Shown here in pieces: positions 48,739 to 57,265 of a stretch of 64,000 bases of DNA. Source of the DNA: Microbacterium sp. EST19A. GTDB lineage: Bacteria; Actinomycetota; Actinomycetes; Actinomycetales; Microbacteriaceae. The position numbers were made by a program, and so were the translations under genes. Each line of letters begins with the position of its first letter. Within the stretch, counting starts at the first letter, position 1. The notes under the pieces were generated by a model, which ran no database searches, was not told the origin of the DNA, and saw only the letters and a program-made list of their open reading frames with translations. The DNA lies in the NCBI RefSeq assembly GCF_019969685.1, contig NZ_JAHXYZ010000002.1:868001-932000 (forward strand), given 5' to 3'.

Positions 48739-51548
48739 GTGCCGACCTCATCCGCGCCCGCGTGGACGGACGAGACGTCACGGTCTCGCCCGAGCCCGGC
48801 CAGTGCCTGCGCACCTGGCTGCGCGATCAGGGCGCGTACGGCGTGAAGAAGGGCTGCGACGGCGGCGACTGCGGGGCGTGCACGGTGATCGTCGACGGCG
48901 CGCCCGTGCACAGCTGCGTGTACCCGGCGCATCGTGCGGCCGGGCGCGACATCGTCACGGTGCAGGGACTCGGCACGCCGGAGGCGCCGCACCCCGTGCA
49001 GGAGCGGTTCCGTCGCGCGGCCGGCTTCCAGTGCGGGTTCTGCACGGCGGGGATGGTCTGCACGGTCGCCGGCATGCCGGAGGGCGCAGCCGACGACCTC
49101 GATCGCACCCTCAAGGGCAACATCTGCCGATGCACGGGCTACCGCAGCATCGAGGACGCAGTGCACGGGCGCACGAACATCGACGACCGCGCGGGAGGTG
49201 TCGGCAGTGCCACGGGCGCGCCGGCCGCCCTGGGCGTGGTGACCGGAACCGTCCGCTACACGATGGACGTCGACCCGGCAGAGCTCCCCGCTCCCCTGCT
49301 CCACGCCGTCGTCGTGCGCAGCCCGCATGCGCACGCGCGCGTCATCTCGGTCGACCCGTCCCGCGCGCTCGCGATGCCGGGCGTGGTGCGCGTTCTCACG
49401 CGTGAGGATGCTCCGACCACCCTCTTCTCGACGGCGCAGCACGAGATCGACGCCGACGACCCCGCCGATACCGCGGTGTTCGACGAGTATGTGCGGTTCG
49501 TCGGACAGCGCGTCGCGCTCGTGGTCGCCGAATCGCAGCGGATCGCCGAGCGCGCCGCGCGGCTGGTCGACGTCGACTACGAGGTGCTCCCGGCGAACAT
49601 CGATCCCGAGCGCGCCGACCACCCGGACGTGCTCGCCCTGCACGGGCACGCGTCGACGGCAGGCCGGCGGGACCCGGCGAGGGCGGAGGCGCTGCGCGCG
49701 GCATCCGAGGTCGCACGCTCCGAGAGCAACATCGTCATGGAGATGCACTCCGAGATCGGCGACCTGGAGACTGCCCTGGCATCGTCGGATGCCGTCGAGG
49801 AGCGCACCTTCCACACCCACCGCGTCTCGCACACGGCGCTCGAGACGCACGGATCGATCGCCTGGCGCGATGACGACGGCCGGTACGTGGTGCGCAGCAG
49901 CACACAGGTGCCGTTCCTCGCGCGGCGCACGCTCGCCCGGATCTTCGGACTCGCACGGGACCGGGTCCGTGTCTACGCGCCCCGGGTCGGCGGCGGGTTC
50001 GGCGGCAAGCAGGAGGTGCTCACCGAAGACCTCGCCCTGCTCGGGACCATCGCGACCGGCCGCCCGGTGCGGGTGGAGTTCAGCCGTCAGGAGGTGCTGA
50101 CGGCCACCACGGTGCGGCATCCGTTCCGCATCCGCGTGCGCATGGGCGCGACCGCCGACGGCCGGATCACGGGCATCGGCGTGGACGTGCGCTCGAACAC
50201 CGGTGCCTATGGGAACCACGGCCCCGGAGTGATGTTCCACGGCGTCGGGGAATCCATCGCCGTGTATCGCGCCGAGGCGAAGAAGATCGACGCCGACGTC
50301 GTGTACACGAACACGATCCCGTCCGGGGCGTTCCGCGGCTACGGCCTCAGCCAGATGATCTTCGCGATCGAGTCGACCGTCGACGAGCTGGCCACGCGCC
50401 TCGGGATCGACCCGCTCGAGTTCCGCCGACGCAACATCATCGGCGCGCAGGATGCTCTCATCGCGGCGCACGAGGAACCGGATCTGCTGATCGGCAGCTA
50501 CGGACTCGATCAATGCGTGACGGCCGTGCGCGACGGCCTCGCCCGCGATCGCGAAGCCGACGCCTCCTCGATCAGCGCCGCCGACGGCTGGCGGGTCGGC
50601 GAGGGATCGGCGATCGCCATGATCGCGACGGTTCCCCCGCGCGGCCACCATGCCGATGCCACCCTCCGACTCGACCCCGACGGGCTGCTCGCCCTCGATG
50701 TGGGCACCGCCGAGTTCGGCAACGGCACCTCGACCGTGCACCAGCAGCTCGTCGCGACGGTGTTCCAGACCACGACACGGCGCGTGCGGCTGCGGCAGTC
50801 CGACTCCGACCTGGTGCCGCACGACACCGGCGCGTTCGGATCCACCGGCACGGTCGTCGCTGGGCGGGCGACCCACGCCGCCGCGGTGGAGCTGGCCGAC
50901 ATGCTGCGTCAGCGGGCGGCAGCGCTGCTCGGCGTCGCCGCAGACGAGTGCATCCTCATCGACGACAGGGTCGTGCACGGCGGCCGGTCCGTGCCGTTGC
51001 ACGAGATCGCCGCACAGGCACGCGAGGCCGGCGACGTGCTCGAGGCGAAAGGGCACTGGGGAGGCACCCCGCGCTCGGTGGCCTTCAACGTGCAGGGATT
51101 CCGCGTGGCCGTCAACGAGGGCACGGGCGAGCTGCGGATCCTGCGATCGCTGCACGCGGCCGACGCCGGGGTCGTGGTCAACCCCGAGCAGTGCCGCGGT
51201 CAGATCGAAGGCGGCATCGCCCAGGCGATCGGCGCGGCGCTGCACGAGATCGTGCGGGTCGACGACGACGGCAGGGTCACCTCGAACATCCTGCGGCAGT
51301 ACCACGTGCCCACCTTCGCTGACGTGCCCCGGTCGGAGATCTCGTTCGCGCAGACCTCCGACGCCACCGGACCGCTGGGCGCGAAGTCCATGAGCGAATC
51401 CCCGTTCAACCCGGTGGCACCCGCGCTCGCATCCGCGATCCGGAACGCGATCGGCGTGCGCATGACGCGGACGCCCTTCACCCGCGACAGCATCCATGCC
51501 GCGATCCTCGAACGCGATGCGCGTCGCCGCGAGGGGATGGAGCCGTGA
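48735..51548 (+). CDS. Fused 2Fe-2S and molybdopterin subunits of a xanthine dehydrogenase-type hydroxylase
   Basis: 937 residues joining two subunits that are often separate. Residues 1-150 hold two 2Fe-2S clusters: Cys41, 46, 49, 61 and Cys100, 103, 131, 133. Residues about 165-937 are the molybdenum-binding part with VGGGFGGKQE near 419, SGAFRGYGLSQM near 532 and the C-terminal GAKSMSESPFNPVAPALASAI. There the Glu in SES takes the place of the catalytic base of GAKGxGE. A purine such as xanthine or hypoxanthine is the likely substrate, supported by XdhC; another N-heterocycle or aldehyde is possible. The FAD subunit is encoded just upstream. Confidence 0.92.
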   Translation: MSADLIRARVDGRDVTVSPEPGQCLRTWLRDQGAYGVKKGCDGGDCGACTVIVDGAPVHSCVYPAHRAAGRDIVTVQGLGTPEAPHPVQERFRRAAGFQCGFCTAGMVCTVAGMPEGAADDLDRTLKGNICRCTGYRSIEDAVHGRTNIDDRAGGVGSATGAPAALGVVTGTVRYTMDVDPAELPAPLLHAVVVRSPHAHARVISVDPSRALAMPGVVRVLTREDAPTTLFSTAQHEIDADDPADTAVFDEYVRFVGQRVALVVAESQRIAERAARLVDVDYEVLPANIDPERADHPDVLALHGHASTAGRRDPARAEALRAASEVARSESNIVMEMHSEIGDLETALASSDAVEERTFHTHRVSHTALETHGSIAWRDDDGRYVVRSSTQVPFLARRTLARIFGLARDRVRVYAPRVGGGFGGKQEVLTEDLALLGTIATGRPVRVEFSRQEVLTATTVRHPFRIRVRMGATADGRITGIGVDVRSNTGAYGNHGPGVMFHGVGESIAVYRAEAKKIDADVVYTNTIPSGAFRGYGLSQMIFAIESTVDELATRLGIDPLEFRRRNIIGAQDALIAAHEEPDLLIGSYGLDQCVTAVRDGLARDREADASSISAADGWRVGEGSAIAMIATVPPRGHHADATLRLDPDGLLALDVGTAEFGNGTSTVHQQLVATVFQTTTRRVRLRQSDSDLVPHDTGAFGSTGTVVAGRATHAAAVELADMLRQRAAALLGVAADECILIDDRVVHGGRSVPLHEIAAQAREAGDVLEAKGHWGGTPRSVAFNVQGFRVAVNEGTGELRILRSLHAADAGVVVNPEQCRGQIEGGIAQAIGAALHEIVRVDDDGRVTSNILRQYHVPTFADVPRSEISFAQTSDATGPLGAKSMSESPFNPVAPALASAIRNAIGVRMTRTPFTRDSIHAAILERDARRREGMEP

Positions 51549-52171
51549 GCGGCGAGCGGCGCCACGCGATCGTGCTCGCCGCAGGGCGCGGCATCAGACT
51601 CGGTCGCGGCCCCAAGGGCGCACTGCCCTGGAACGGCGAGGTGCTCGCGACCCGCGCCGCGCGCAGCGCCACAGAGGCCGGCTGCACTGTCACCGTCGGC
51701 GTGCGCCCGGAGGATGCGGTCTCGCAGAACTGGTTGCGCGCACGCTGTCCGACGGCGCGGATCGTCCGCGTGCACGATGCCGATCTCGGACTGTCGGCCT
51801 CGCTGCGCGCCGCCGTGCTGCCCGTCACCCTGTCTCCGGTCGACGCGGTGATCGTGATGCTCGTCGATCAGCCGGGGGTCGACGCCGCCGTCATCCGACG
51901 TCTGTTCGACGCGCGCCGCGCCGGTCGGATCGCGCGCGCGACCTGGAACGGAGTGCCGGGCAACCCGGTCGTCTTCGGTGTCGATCACCTGCTCAGCGCC
52001 GCCGCCTTCTCGCGCGGCGACGCCGGGGCACGAGACTGGATCCGCACGAACACCCACCTCGTCGACGACATCGAATGCGGAATGCTCGCTCGAGGCGACG
52101 ATATCGACGTGCCTCAGGATCTGCGCACCTGGCTCGACGCCGCGCGATCCGCTCCCGGGCCCCCGCTGTGA
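51545..52171 (+). CDS. MobA-like nucleotidyltransferase (molybdopterin cytidylyl- or guanylyltransferase type)
   Basis: 208 residues. The nucleotide-binding start is HAIVLAAGRGIRLGRGPKGALPWNG (about 7-31), followed by the metal-binding Asp in VIVMLVDQPGV near 105 and the conserved NPVVFG loop near 140. This pattern is that of MocA/MobA-type enzymes that attach CMP or GMP to molybdopterin. As the last gene of the xdhC operon (GTGA overlap with the large subunit) it probably tailors the cofactor for this hydroxylase. Confidence 0.85.
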   Translation: MSGERRHAIVLAAGRGIRLGRGPKGALPWNGEVLATRAARSATEAGCTVTVGVRPEDAVSQNWLRARCPTARIVRVHDADLGLSASLRAAVLPVTLSPVDAVIVMLVDQPGVDAAVIRRLFDARRAGRIARATWNGVPGNPVVFGVDHLLSAAAFSRGDAGARDWIRTNTHLVDDIECGMLARGDDIDVPQDLRTWLDAARSAPGPPL

Positions 52172-52176
52172 GGTTC

Positions 52177-52182
52177 TAGGCT
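52177..52182 (+). promoter_or_regulatory. -10 element of a leaderless promoter (TetR gene)
   Basis: TAGGCT stands six bases before the ATG at 52189; the nearest GAGG is 15 bases away, too far to serve as a ribosome-binding site. Confidence 0.5.
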
Positions 52183-52188
52183 CTGTCT

Positions 52189-52851
52189 ATGCACGAATCC
52201 GCAGCACCGCGCGCCGCCGTCGTCGCCGCAGCCCTCGAGCTCTTCCAGGATCAGGGGTTCGAACAGACCTCCGTGGAGCAGATCGCCAAGGCCGCCGGGG
52301 TCTCGCGATCGACCTTCTTCCGGCAGTTCGGCGGCAAGGAGGATGTGGTGTTCGCCGACCACGAGGTGCTCCTGGGGCAGCTCAGGGAGTTCCTCGCCGA
52401 GGGCCATGAGGATCCCTGGGTGGCCGTGTGCGCGGCATCCGAATCCGTCTTCGCGCACTTCGCGCACGATCCCGATCTCGCGCGCCGGCGGTACCAGATC
52501 GTGCGGCAGGTGCCGGTGCTGCGCGAGCGCGAGATCATCACGGTGTTCCGGTACGAGCGGCTGTTCGACGACTACCTGCGCGGCGCACTCCCCGGAGTCG
52601 ATCCGCTGGATGCCGTCGGCTTCGCCGCCCTCGTGACGGCCGTGCACAACCACGTGCTGCGTCAGCTGCTCCGCGGCAAGAAGAAGGTGCCGCTCTCGAC
52701 GCTGCAGACCGCGCTGGCGGATGTGCGCCGTCGCTACGGCGTGGGCAAGGATGCCGCTGCCGGAGCGCCCGACGACGTCGTGGTGGCCGTGTTCCCCCGG
52801 TCGATGCCGATCGCCGAGGTGACACGCCGGTTGAAGACCGAACTCGACTGA
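52189..52851 (+). CDS. TetR family transcriptional regulator
   Basis: 220 residues. The helix-turn-helix is AALELFQDQGFEQTSVEQIAKAAGVSRSTFFRQFGGKEDVVFADHE (about 14-59), followed by a helical ligand-binding domain with YQIVRQVPVLREREIITVFRYERLFDDYL. It sits 63 bases before an acyl-CoA dehydrogenase gene with a clear inverted repeat in the spacer, so it probably represses that gene in response to an acyl-CoA or related ligand. Translation seems to start on a leaderless mRNA. Confidence 0.92.
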   Translation: MHESAAPRAAVVAAALELFQDQGFEQTSVEQIAKAAGVSRSTFFRQFGGKEDVVFADHEVLLGQLREFLAEGHEDPWVAVCAASESVFAHFAHDPDLARRRYQIVRQVPVLREREIITVFRYERLFDDYLRGALPGVDPLDAVGFAALVTAVHNHVLRQLLRGKKKVPLSTLQTALADVRRRYGVGKDAAAGAPDDVVVAVFPRSMPIAEVTRRLKTELD

Positions 52852-52872
52852 CATCCATGGGTCGTGGGACCG

Positions 52873-52893
52873 AGTATCGAGGAGTACGATACT
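52873..52893. promoter_or_regulatory. TetR-type operator before the acyl-CoA dehydrogenase gene
   Basis: AGTATCG (52873-52879) and CGATACT (52887-52893) are perfect inverted copies with a 7-bp centre; GTGG and CCAC extend the symmetry further out. It ends ten bases before the AAAGGAG of the dehydrogenase gene. Confidence 0.7.
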
Positions 52894-52914
52894 TGGTGCC
52901 ACAAAGGAGTCCCC

Positions 52915-54150
52915 ATGAGCACCGAAGCCTCCCCCTTCCCCGGCGAGCGCGTCTCGTCGTATGACATCACCGGGCGCCAGGACAGCGACTACTACGCCGT
53001 CTTCGCCGACATCCCCGCCGCCGACCGCGAGGCCTGGGATCGCGCGAAGGCCTACATCGACGAGGTCGCCCCGCAGATGGCGGATGCCTGGGACCGCGCC
53101 GAGTACCCCCTCGACGCCGCTCGGCGGATGGGCGAGATGGACCTCGTCGTGGATGGGATCGAGCATCCCTCGCTGACCCGCCTCTCGCCGCTGGCCGCGG
53201 GACTCGTGAACATGGAGATCTCCCGCGGCGACGGATCGCTCGGCACGATCCTCGCGGTGCAGGGCGGACTGGCGCTGCGCACCCTCGCGCTCTTCGGCTC
53301 GCCCGCGCAGCAGGAGAAGTGGCTCACCGCCCTCGCCGACGGCTCGGTTCTCGGCTCCTTCGCCCTCACCGAGCCGGACCACGGTTCGGACTCGGTCTCG
53401 CTCGAGACCGTCGCCCGCCGCGACGGCGACGGCTGGGTGATCCGCGGCGCGAAGAAGTGGATCGGCAACGGCGCCTCCGGAGGCATCACCTTCGTCTGGG
53501 CCCGCGTCGACGATGAGTCCGCCGACGAACATGGCGCCGTGCGCTGCTTCCTCGTGGAGCAGGACACCCCCGGCTATACGGGGACCGTCATCCGCGGCAA
53601 GGCCTCGCTGCGCGCGATCCATCAGGCCCACATCCGGCTCGACGACGTGCGCGTGCCGCTCGACGCGGTGCTCCCGGGAGCGAAGAGCTTCCGCGACGCG
53701 TCGACCGTGCTCTACGCGACCCGGTCGGGTGTCGCCTGGTCGGCGCTGGGGCACGCGACCGCCTGCTACGAGGCGTCGCTGGCGTATGCGAAGGAGCGCG
53801 TGCAGTTCGGTAAGCCGCTGGCCAAGTTCCAGATGGTGCAGGAGCGCCTCACCCACATGCTCGAGGACCTCACCGCCATGCAGCTGTACTGCCGGCGGAT
53901 GGCCGACCTCGAGACGGCCGGTCAGCTGCGACCGACCCAGGCCTCACTCGCGAAGTTCCACAACACGCGAGCCGCGCGCCGCGTCGCCTCGATCGCCCGC
54001 GATCTGCTCGGCGGCAACGGCATCCTGCTCGAGAACGGCGTGATGCAGCACATGGCCGACATCGAGGCCATCCACACCTACGAGGGCACCGAGAGCGTGC
54101 AGGCCCTCCTGCTCGGACGCGACATCACCGGGATGAGCGCGTTCGCCTGA
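52915..54150 (+). CDS. Acyl-CoA dehydrogenase (glutaryl-CoA dehydrogenase-like)
   Basis: 411 residues. The FAD/substrate regions LGSFALTEPDHGSDSVSLETVARR (about 142-165) and GWVIRGAKKWIGNG are present. So is the C-terminal signature HNTRAARRVASIARDLLGGNGILLENG, with the catalytic Glu in HTYEGTESVQALLLGRDITG near 391-394. The GNGI and TYEGT forms are closest to glutaryl-CoA dehydrogenases, but the key Arg for a dicarboxylate cannot be verified, so the substrate chain is open. The ATG at 52915 has AAAGGAG five bases before it, downstream of a TetR-type operator. Confidence 0.9.
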   Translation: MSTEASPFPGERVSSYDITGRQDSDYYAVFADIPAADREAWDRAKAYIDEVAPQMADAWDRAEYPLDAARRMGEMDLVVDGIEHPSLTRLSPLAAGLVNMEISRGDGSLGTILAVQGGLALRTLALFGSPAQQEKWLTALADGSVLGSFALTEPDHGSDSVSLETVARRDGDGWVIRGAKKWIGNGASGGITFVWARVDDESADEHGAVRCFLVEQDTPGYTGTVIRGKASLRAIHQAHIRLDDVRVPLDAVLPGAKSFRDASTVLYATRSGVAWSALGHATACYEASLAYAKERVQFGKPLAKFQMVQERLTHMLEDLTAMQLYCRRMADLETAGQLRPTQASLAKFHNTRAARRVASIARDLLGGNGILLENGVMQHMADIEAIHTYEGTESVQALLLGRDITGMSAFA

Positions 54151-54636
54151 TCAGTCGCAGCCACAGGCCCCGGCAGCCGTGCGCACCATGAAGCACACGT
54201 CGCAGGTGCCGTAGTCGCGCTCGGCGACGGGCGTCGGCGGACGCTCACCGCGGGGCGCGGAGACGCGCGGCGTCGTCGCACGCTTCACCTTCGGCTGGGC
54301 GATCGGCATGAACTCCGTCGGGTGGTTGACGAAGAAGTACGGCGGACGCCCCTCGCTCGGCTGCAGGCGCAGCGGGGCCGCGCCGATGACGAGACGCTCG
54401 TCCTCGCTGAAGCCGTTCGTGTAGGTGCGGCCGATGTGCAGCGATGCGCCCTCGCCGCGGCGGATCGCCTCGATGTAGCGACCGCGATCGATGTACGAGC
54501 TGATTCCGATGGCGTCGACGATGGCCGTGATGAACGCGTAGTTCGAGATGTCGATGCGGTGCGCGCGCAGCGCCTCGTTGAGGGAACGGTATGGACGGGA
54601 CGTGCCTGCGGGCGTGGGCCCCTGTACTTCTTTCAT
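54151..54636 (-). CDS. Conserved-looking protein of unknown function with Cys-rich tail
   Basis: 161 residues. The N-terminal two thirds look like one compact domain (RSLNEALRAHRIDISNYAFITAIVDAIGISSYIDRG...YFFVNHPTEF). The tail carries four Cys in CDVCFMVRTAAGACGC, a possible zinc site. No membrane segment or signal peptide is seen, and the family is not recognised with certainty. GGAG-type purines precede the ATG at 54636. Its stop abuts that of the acyl-CoA dehydrogenase with no spacer, so the two genes are exactly tail to tail. Confidence 0.72.
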   Translation of the reverse strand: MKEVQGPTPAGTSRPYRSLNEALRAHRIDISNYAFITAIVDAIGISSYIDRGRYIEAIRRGEGASLHIGRTYTNGFSEDERLVIGAAPLRLQPSEGRPPYFFVNHPTEFMPIAQPKVKRATTPRVSAPRGERPPTPVAERDYGTCDVCFMVRTAAGACGCD

Positions 54637-54707
54637 CCTCTCCAGGATCGCACGTCTGGCGGCCCTCTTCGACCGCTTCTGTCTCGACCGCGTGCAAGAC
54701 TGGCGTC

Positions 54708-56159
54708 ATGGCACGGGCGACGATCATCGGCTCAGGTCCGAACGGACTCGCTGCCGCCGTCGCGCTCGCACGCGCCGGCTACGACGTGCGGGTGCTCGAA
54801 GCGTCCGACACCATCGGCGGCGGGGTGCGGACGCAGGAGTCCACTCTCCCCGGCTTCCTTCACGATGTGTGCTCCGCCGTGCACCCCGCGGCCGTCTCCT
54901 CGCCGTTCTTCCAAGCCTTCGGACTCGGCGAGCGCGTCGAGTGGATCCGCCCCGAGATCTCGTACGCGCATCCGCTCGACGGAGGGCGCGCCGCCATCGC
55001 CTGGCGCGACATCGACCGCACCGCGGCCGACCTGGGTGTCGACGCGCAGGCGTGGCTGTCCCGCGTACGGCCGCTCAGCACGCACATCGAGGGTCTCGTC
55101 GACTTCACCAACAATCAGCTGCTCCGCGTGCCGCGCGACCCGGTCACCGCTATGCGCTACGCGATCCGGATGCTGGACCAGGGGACTCCCCTCGCGGAGC
55201 GGGCCTTCCTCACGGATGCGGCCGCCGCCCTGATGTCGGGTGTCGTCGCGCATGCGAACTCCCCGCAGCCGACGCTCGCGGGCGGCGCAGCCGGGTTGCT
55301 CCTCGCCGCGCTCGCGCACGCCGGCGGCTGGCCGTACCCCCGCGGGGGCACGCAGCGGATCGCCGACGCGCTGGTCGGCGACATCGAGGCCCACCGCGGC
55401 ACGGTCGAAGCCGGAGTCCACGTCACCGATCTGCGCACCCTCGACTGGGGAGACCCGGCACGCGGCGACCTGCTGCTGCTCAACACCTCGCCCCGCCTGG
55501 CCCTCACCCACCCCGATGTCCCGCCGGGGTATGCGCGGGCGATCGAGAGCTATCGCTACGGCGCCGCCGCGGCGAAGGTCGACTTCGCCCTCGACGGCCC
55601 GATCCCCTGGACCAATCCGCTCGTGCGACAATCGTCGACCGTGCACCTCGGCGGCACCCGCGCCGAGATCTGGGCGAGCGAGAACGCCGTCGCGGCCGGC
55701 CGGGTCAGCGACCGGCCGTACGTGCTCGCGGTGCAGCCGTCGGTGTTCGACGACTCCCGGGCACCCGCGGGCAAGGCAGTGCTCTGGGCGTACATCCACG
55801 TGCCGAACGGTTCGGACCTCGACCCGACCGAACTCATCACCGCGCAGGTCGAGCGCTTCGCGCCGGGCTTCCGCGAGCTGATCCTCGCGCATCACGCCGT
55901 GCCGGCATCCTCGCGCGAGGCGATCAACCCCGCCGAGATCGGCGGAGACATCTCGGGTGGCGTGTTCGACATCCGTCAGGCTCTGCGCAGGCCCGTCCTG
56001 TCGCCGACGCCGTGGCGCACGCCGATGCGCGGTGTGTACCTCGCGTCCGCGTCGACACCGCCCGGGCCCGCGGTCAACGGCATGGCCGGCTGGCATGCGG
56101 CCCGCACCGCACTCAGGGATGCCGGCACCCCGGCATCCCTCGACGACCTCTTCGGCTGA
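54708..56159 (+). CDS. Phytoene-dehydrogenase-like FAD-dependent oxidoreductase
   Basis: 483 residues. The N-terminal dinucleotide motif is ATIIGSGPNGLAAAVALARAGYDVRVLEASD (about 4-34). GGGVRTQESTLPGFLHDVCSAVHP follows as in CrtI/PDS-type amine oxidoreductases, and a C-terminal FAD-contacting segment reads GVYLASASTPPGPAVNGMAGWHAA. No carotenoid genes are nearby, so the substrate is unknown. The frame is open far upstream, but the ATG at 54708 begins right at the dinucleotide fold. AAGACT six bases upstream is a weak leaderless -10 candidate. Confidence 0.85.
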   Translation: MARATIIGSGPNGLAAAVALARAGYDVRVLEASDTIGGGVRTQESTLPGFLHDVCSAVHPAAVSSPFFQAFGLGERVEWIRPEISYAHPLDGGRAAIAWRDIDRTAADLGVDAQAWLSRVRPLSTHIEGLVDFTNNQLLRVPRDPVTAMRYAIRMLDQGTPLAERAFLTDAAAALMSGVVAHANSPQPTLAGGAAGLLLAALAHAGGWPYPRGGTQRIADALVGDIEAHRGTVEAGVHVTDLRTLDWGDPARGDLLLLNTSPRLALTHPDVPPGYARAIESYRYGAAAAKVDFALDGPIPWTNPLVRQSSTVHLGGTRAEIWASENAVAAGRVSDRPYVLAVQPSVFDDSRAPAGKAVLWAYIHVPNGSDLDPTELITAQVERFAPGFRELILAHHAVPASSREAINPAEIGGDISGGVFDIRQALRRPVLSPTPWRTPMRGVYLASASTPPGPAVNGMAGWHAARTALRDAGTPASLDDLFG

Positions 56160-56215
56160 GCCGGCACGCTGACCCGCCCCTTCCGCCGCACGACGCCCGC
56201 GGCCAGGATGGGACC

Positions 56216-57259
56216 ATGCGCTACGACATCCCCGCCCCGATGCTCGCGAAGGCCGCAGCCTCCGTGCCCGACCCGGCGAAGACGCCCGGGGGCCTGCTCT
56301 ACGAGCCGAAATGGGACGGCTTCCGCGGCCTCATCGCCTGGGACGGCGAGACGGTCGAGATCGGCTCGCGCGGGGCGAAGCCGCTGACCCGCTACTTCCC
56401 CGAGCTCGTCGAGGCGATCCCGCAGCTGCTGCCCGGTCCGTGCCTGCTCGACGGGGAGATCGTCGTCGCCACCGGCCCCGAGGGCGCGCAGCGCCTGGAC
56501 TGGGAGGCGCTCAGTCAGCGCATCCATCCGGCGGCCTCGCGCGTTGCGAAGCTCGCCGCCGAGACACCCGCGATGTTCATCGCGTTCGACCTGCTCGCCT
56601 CCGGTGACGACGACCTGCTCGACCAGTCGTTCGAGACGCGTCGGGCGCGGCTCGAGACCGTCATGGAGGGCGTCGAGCATCCCCTCCACATCACCCGCAC
56701 CACGCGCGACCGCGACGCCGCCGTGCGCTGGCTCGCGGAGTTCGAAGGAGCGGGGCTCGACGGCGTCGTCGCCAAGCCGCTCGATCAGCCGTATGCTCCG
56801 GGCAAGCGCACGCTCATCAAGATCAAGCACGCCCGCACCGCAGACGTCGTCGCCCTCGGTTATCGCATCCACAAGTCCGGCTCGGGTGTCGGCTCGCTCC
56901 TCGTGGGCCTCTACGACGAAGACGGCACGCTCCGTCAGGTCGGCGGGGTCGCGGCGTGGAGCGACGTGCGACGACAGGAGCTCGTCGAAGAACTCGCACC
57001 CCTCGTCGAGCGCGACGAGAGCGGCGATGCCGTCACCGGAGAGAGCGAACGATCGCGATTCAGCGCCTCGAAGGACGTCTCTTTCGTCCGGCTGCGCCCG
57101 GAGCGTGTGCTCGAGGTGCGCTACGACCAGCTCGAAGGCGCCCGGTTCCGTCACACGGTGCAGTTCGACCGCTGGCGCCCCGACCGCGACGCCCGCTCCT
57201 GCACCTACGATCAGCTCGACACGGTCGCCGGCTACGACCTCGCCGACGTCCTGCACTGA
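56216..57259 (+). CDS. ligC: ATP-dependent DNA ligase (LigC type)
   Basis: 347 residues. The adenylation lysine is in LYEPKWDGFRGL near 28-39 (motif I). Further motifs are GSRGAKPL, LLDGEIVV, FIAFDLLASGDDDLL, GLDGVVAKPLDQPY and KRTLIKIKHARTADVVALGY, with a C-terminal OB domain. Size and motifs match the mycobacterial LigC group, not LigD fusions. It is tail to tail (6-bp gap) with a stand-alone LigD-type polymerase. In mycobacteria such pairs act in base excision and gap repair. A CAGGAT element lies six bases before the ATG. Confidence 0.92.
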   Translation: MRYDIPAPMLAKAAASVPDPAKTPGGLLYEPKWDGFRGLIAWDGETVEIGSRGAKPLTRYFPELVEAIPQLLPGPCLLDGEIVVATGPEGAQRLDWEALSQRIHPAASRVAKLAAETPAMFIAFDLLASGDDDLLDQSFETRRARLETVMEGVEHPLHITRTTRDRDAAVRWLAEFEGAGLDGVVAKPLDQPYAPGKRTLIKIKHARTADVVALGYRIHKSGSGVGSLLVGLYDEDGTLRQVGGVAAWSDVRRQELVEELAPLVERDESGDAVTGESERSRFSASKDVSFVRLRPERVLEVRYDQLEGARFRHTVQFDRWRPDRDARSCTYDQLDTVAGYDLADVLH

Positions 57260-57265
57260 GGCGGG

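Noticed and set aside
48429..51497. Long open frame (about 1020 codons) on the minus strand opposite the molybdenum hydroxylase
   Set aside because: No recognisable domain; the plus strand holds all eight Fe-S cysteines and the Mo motifs in order.
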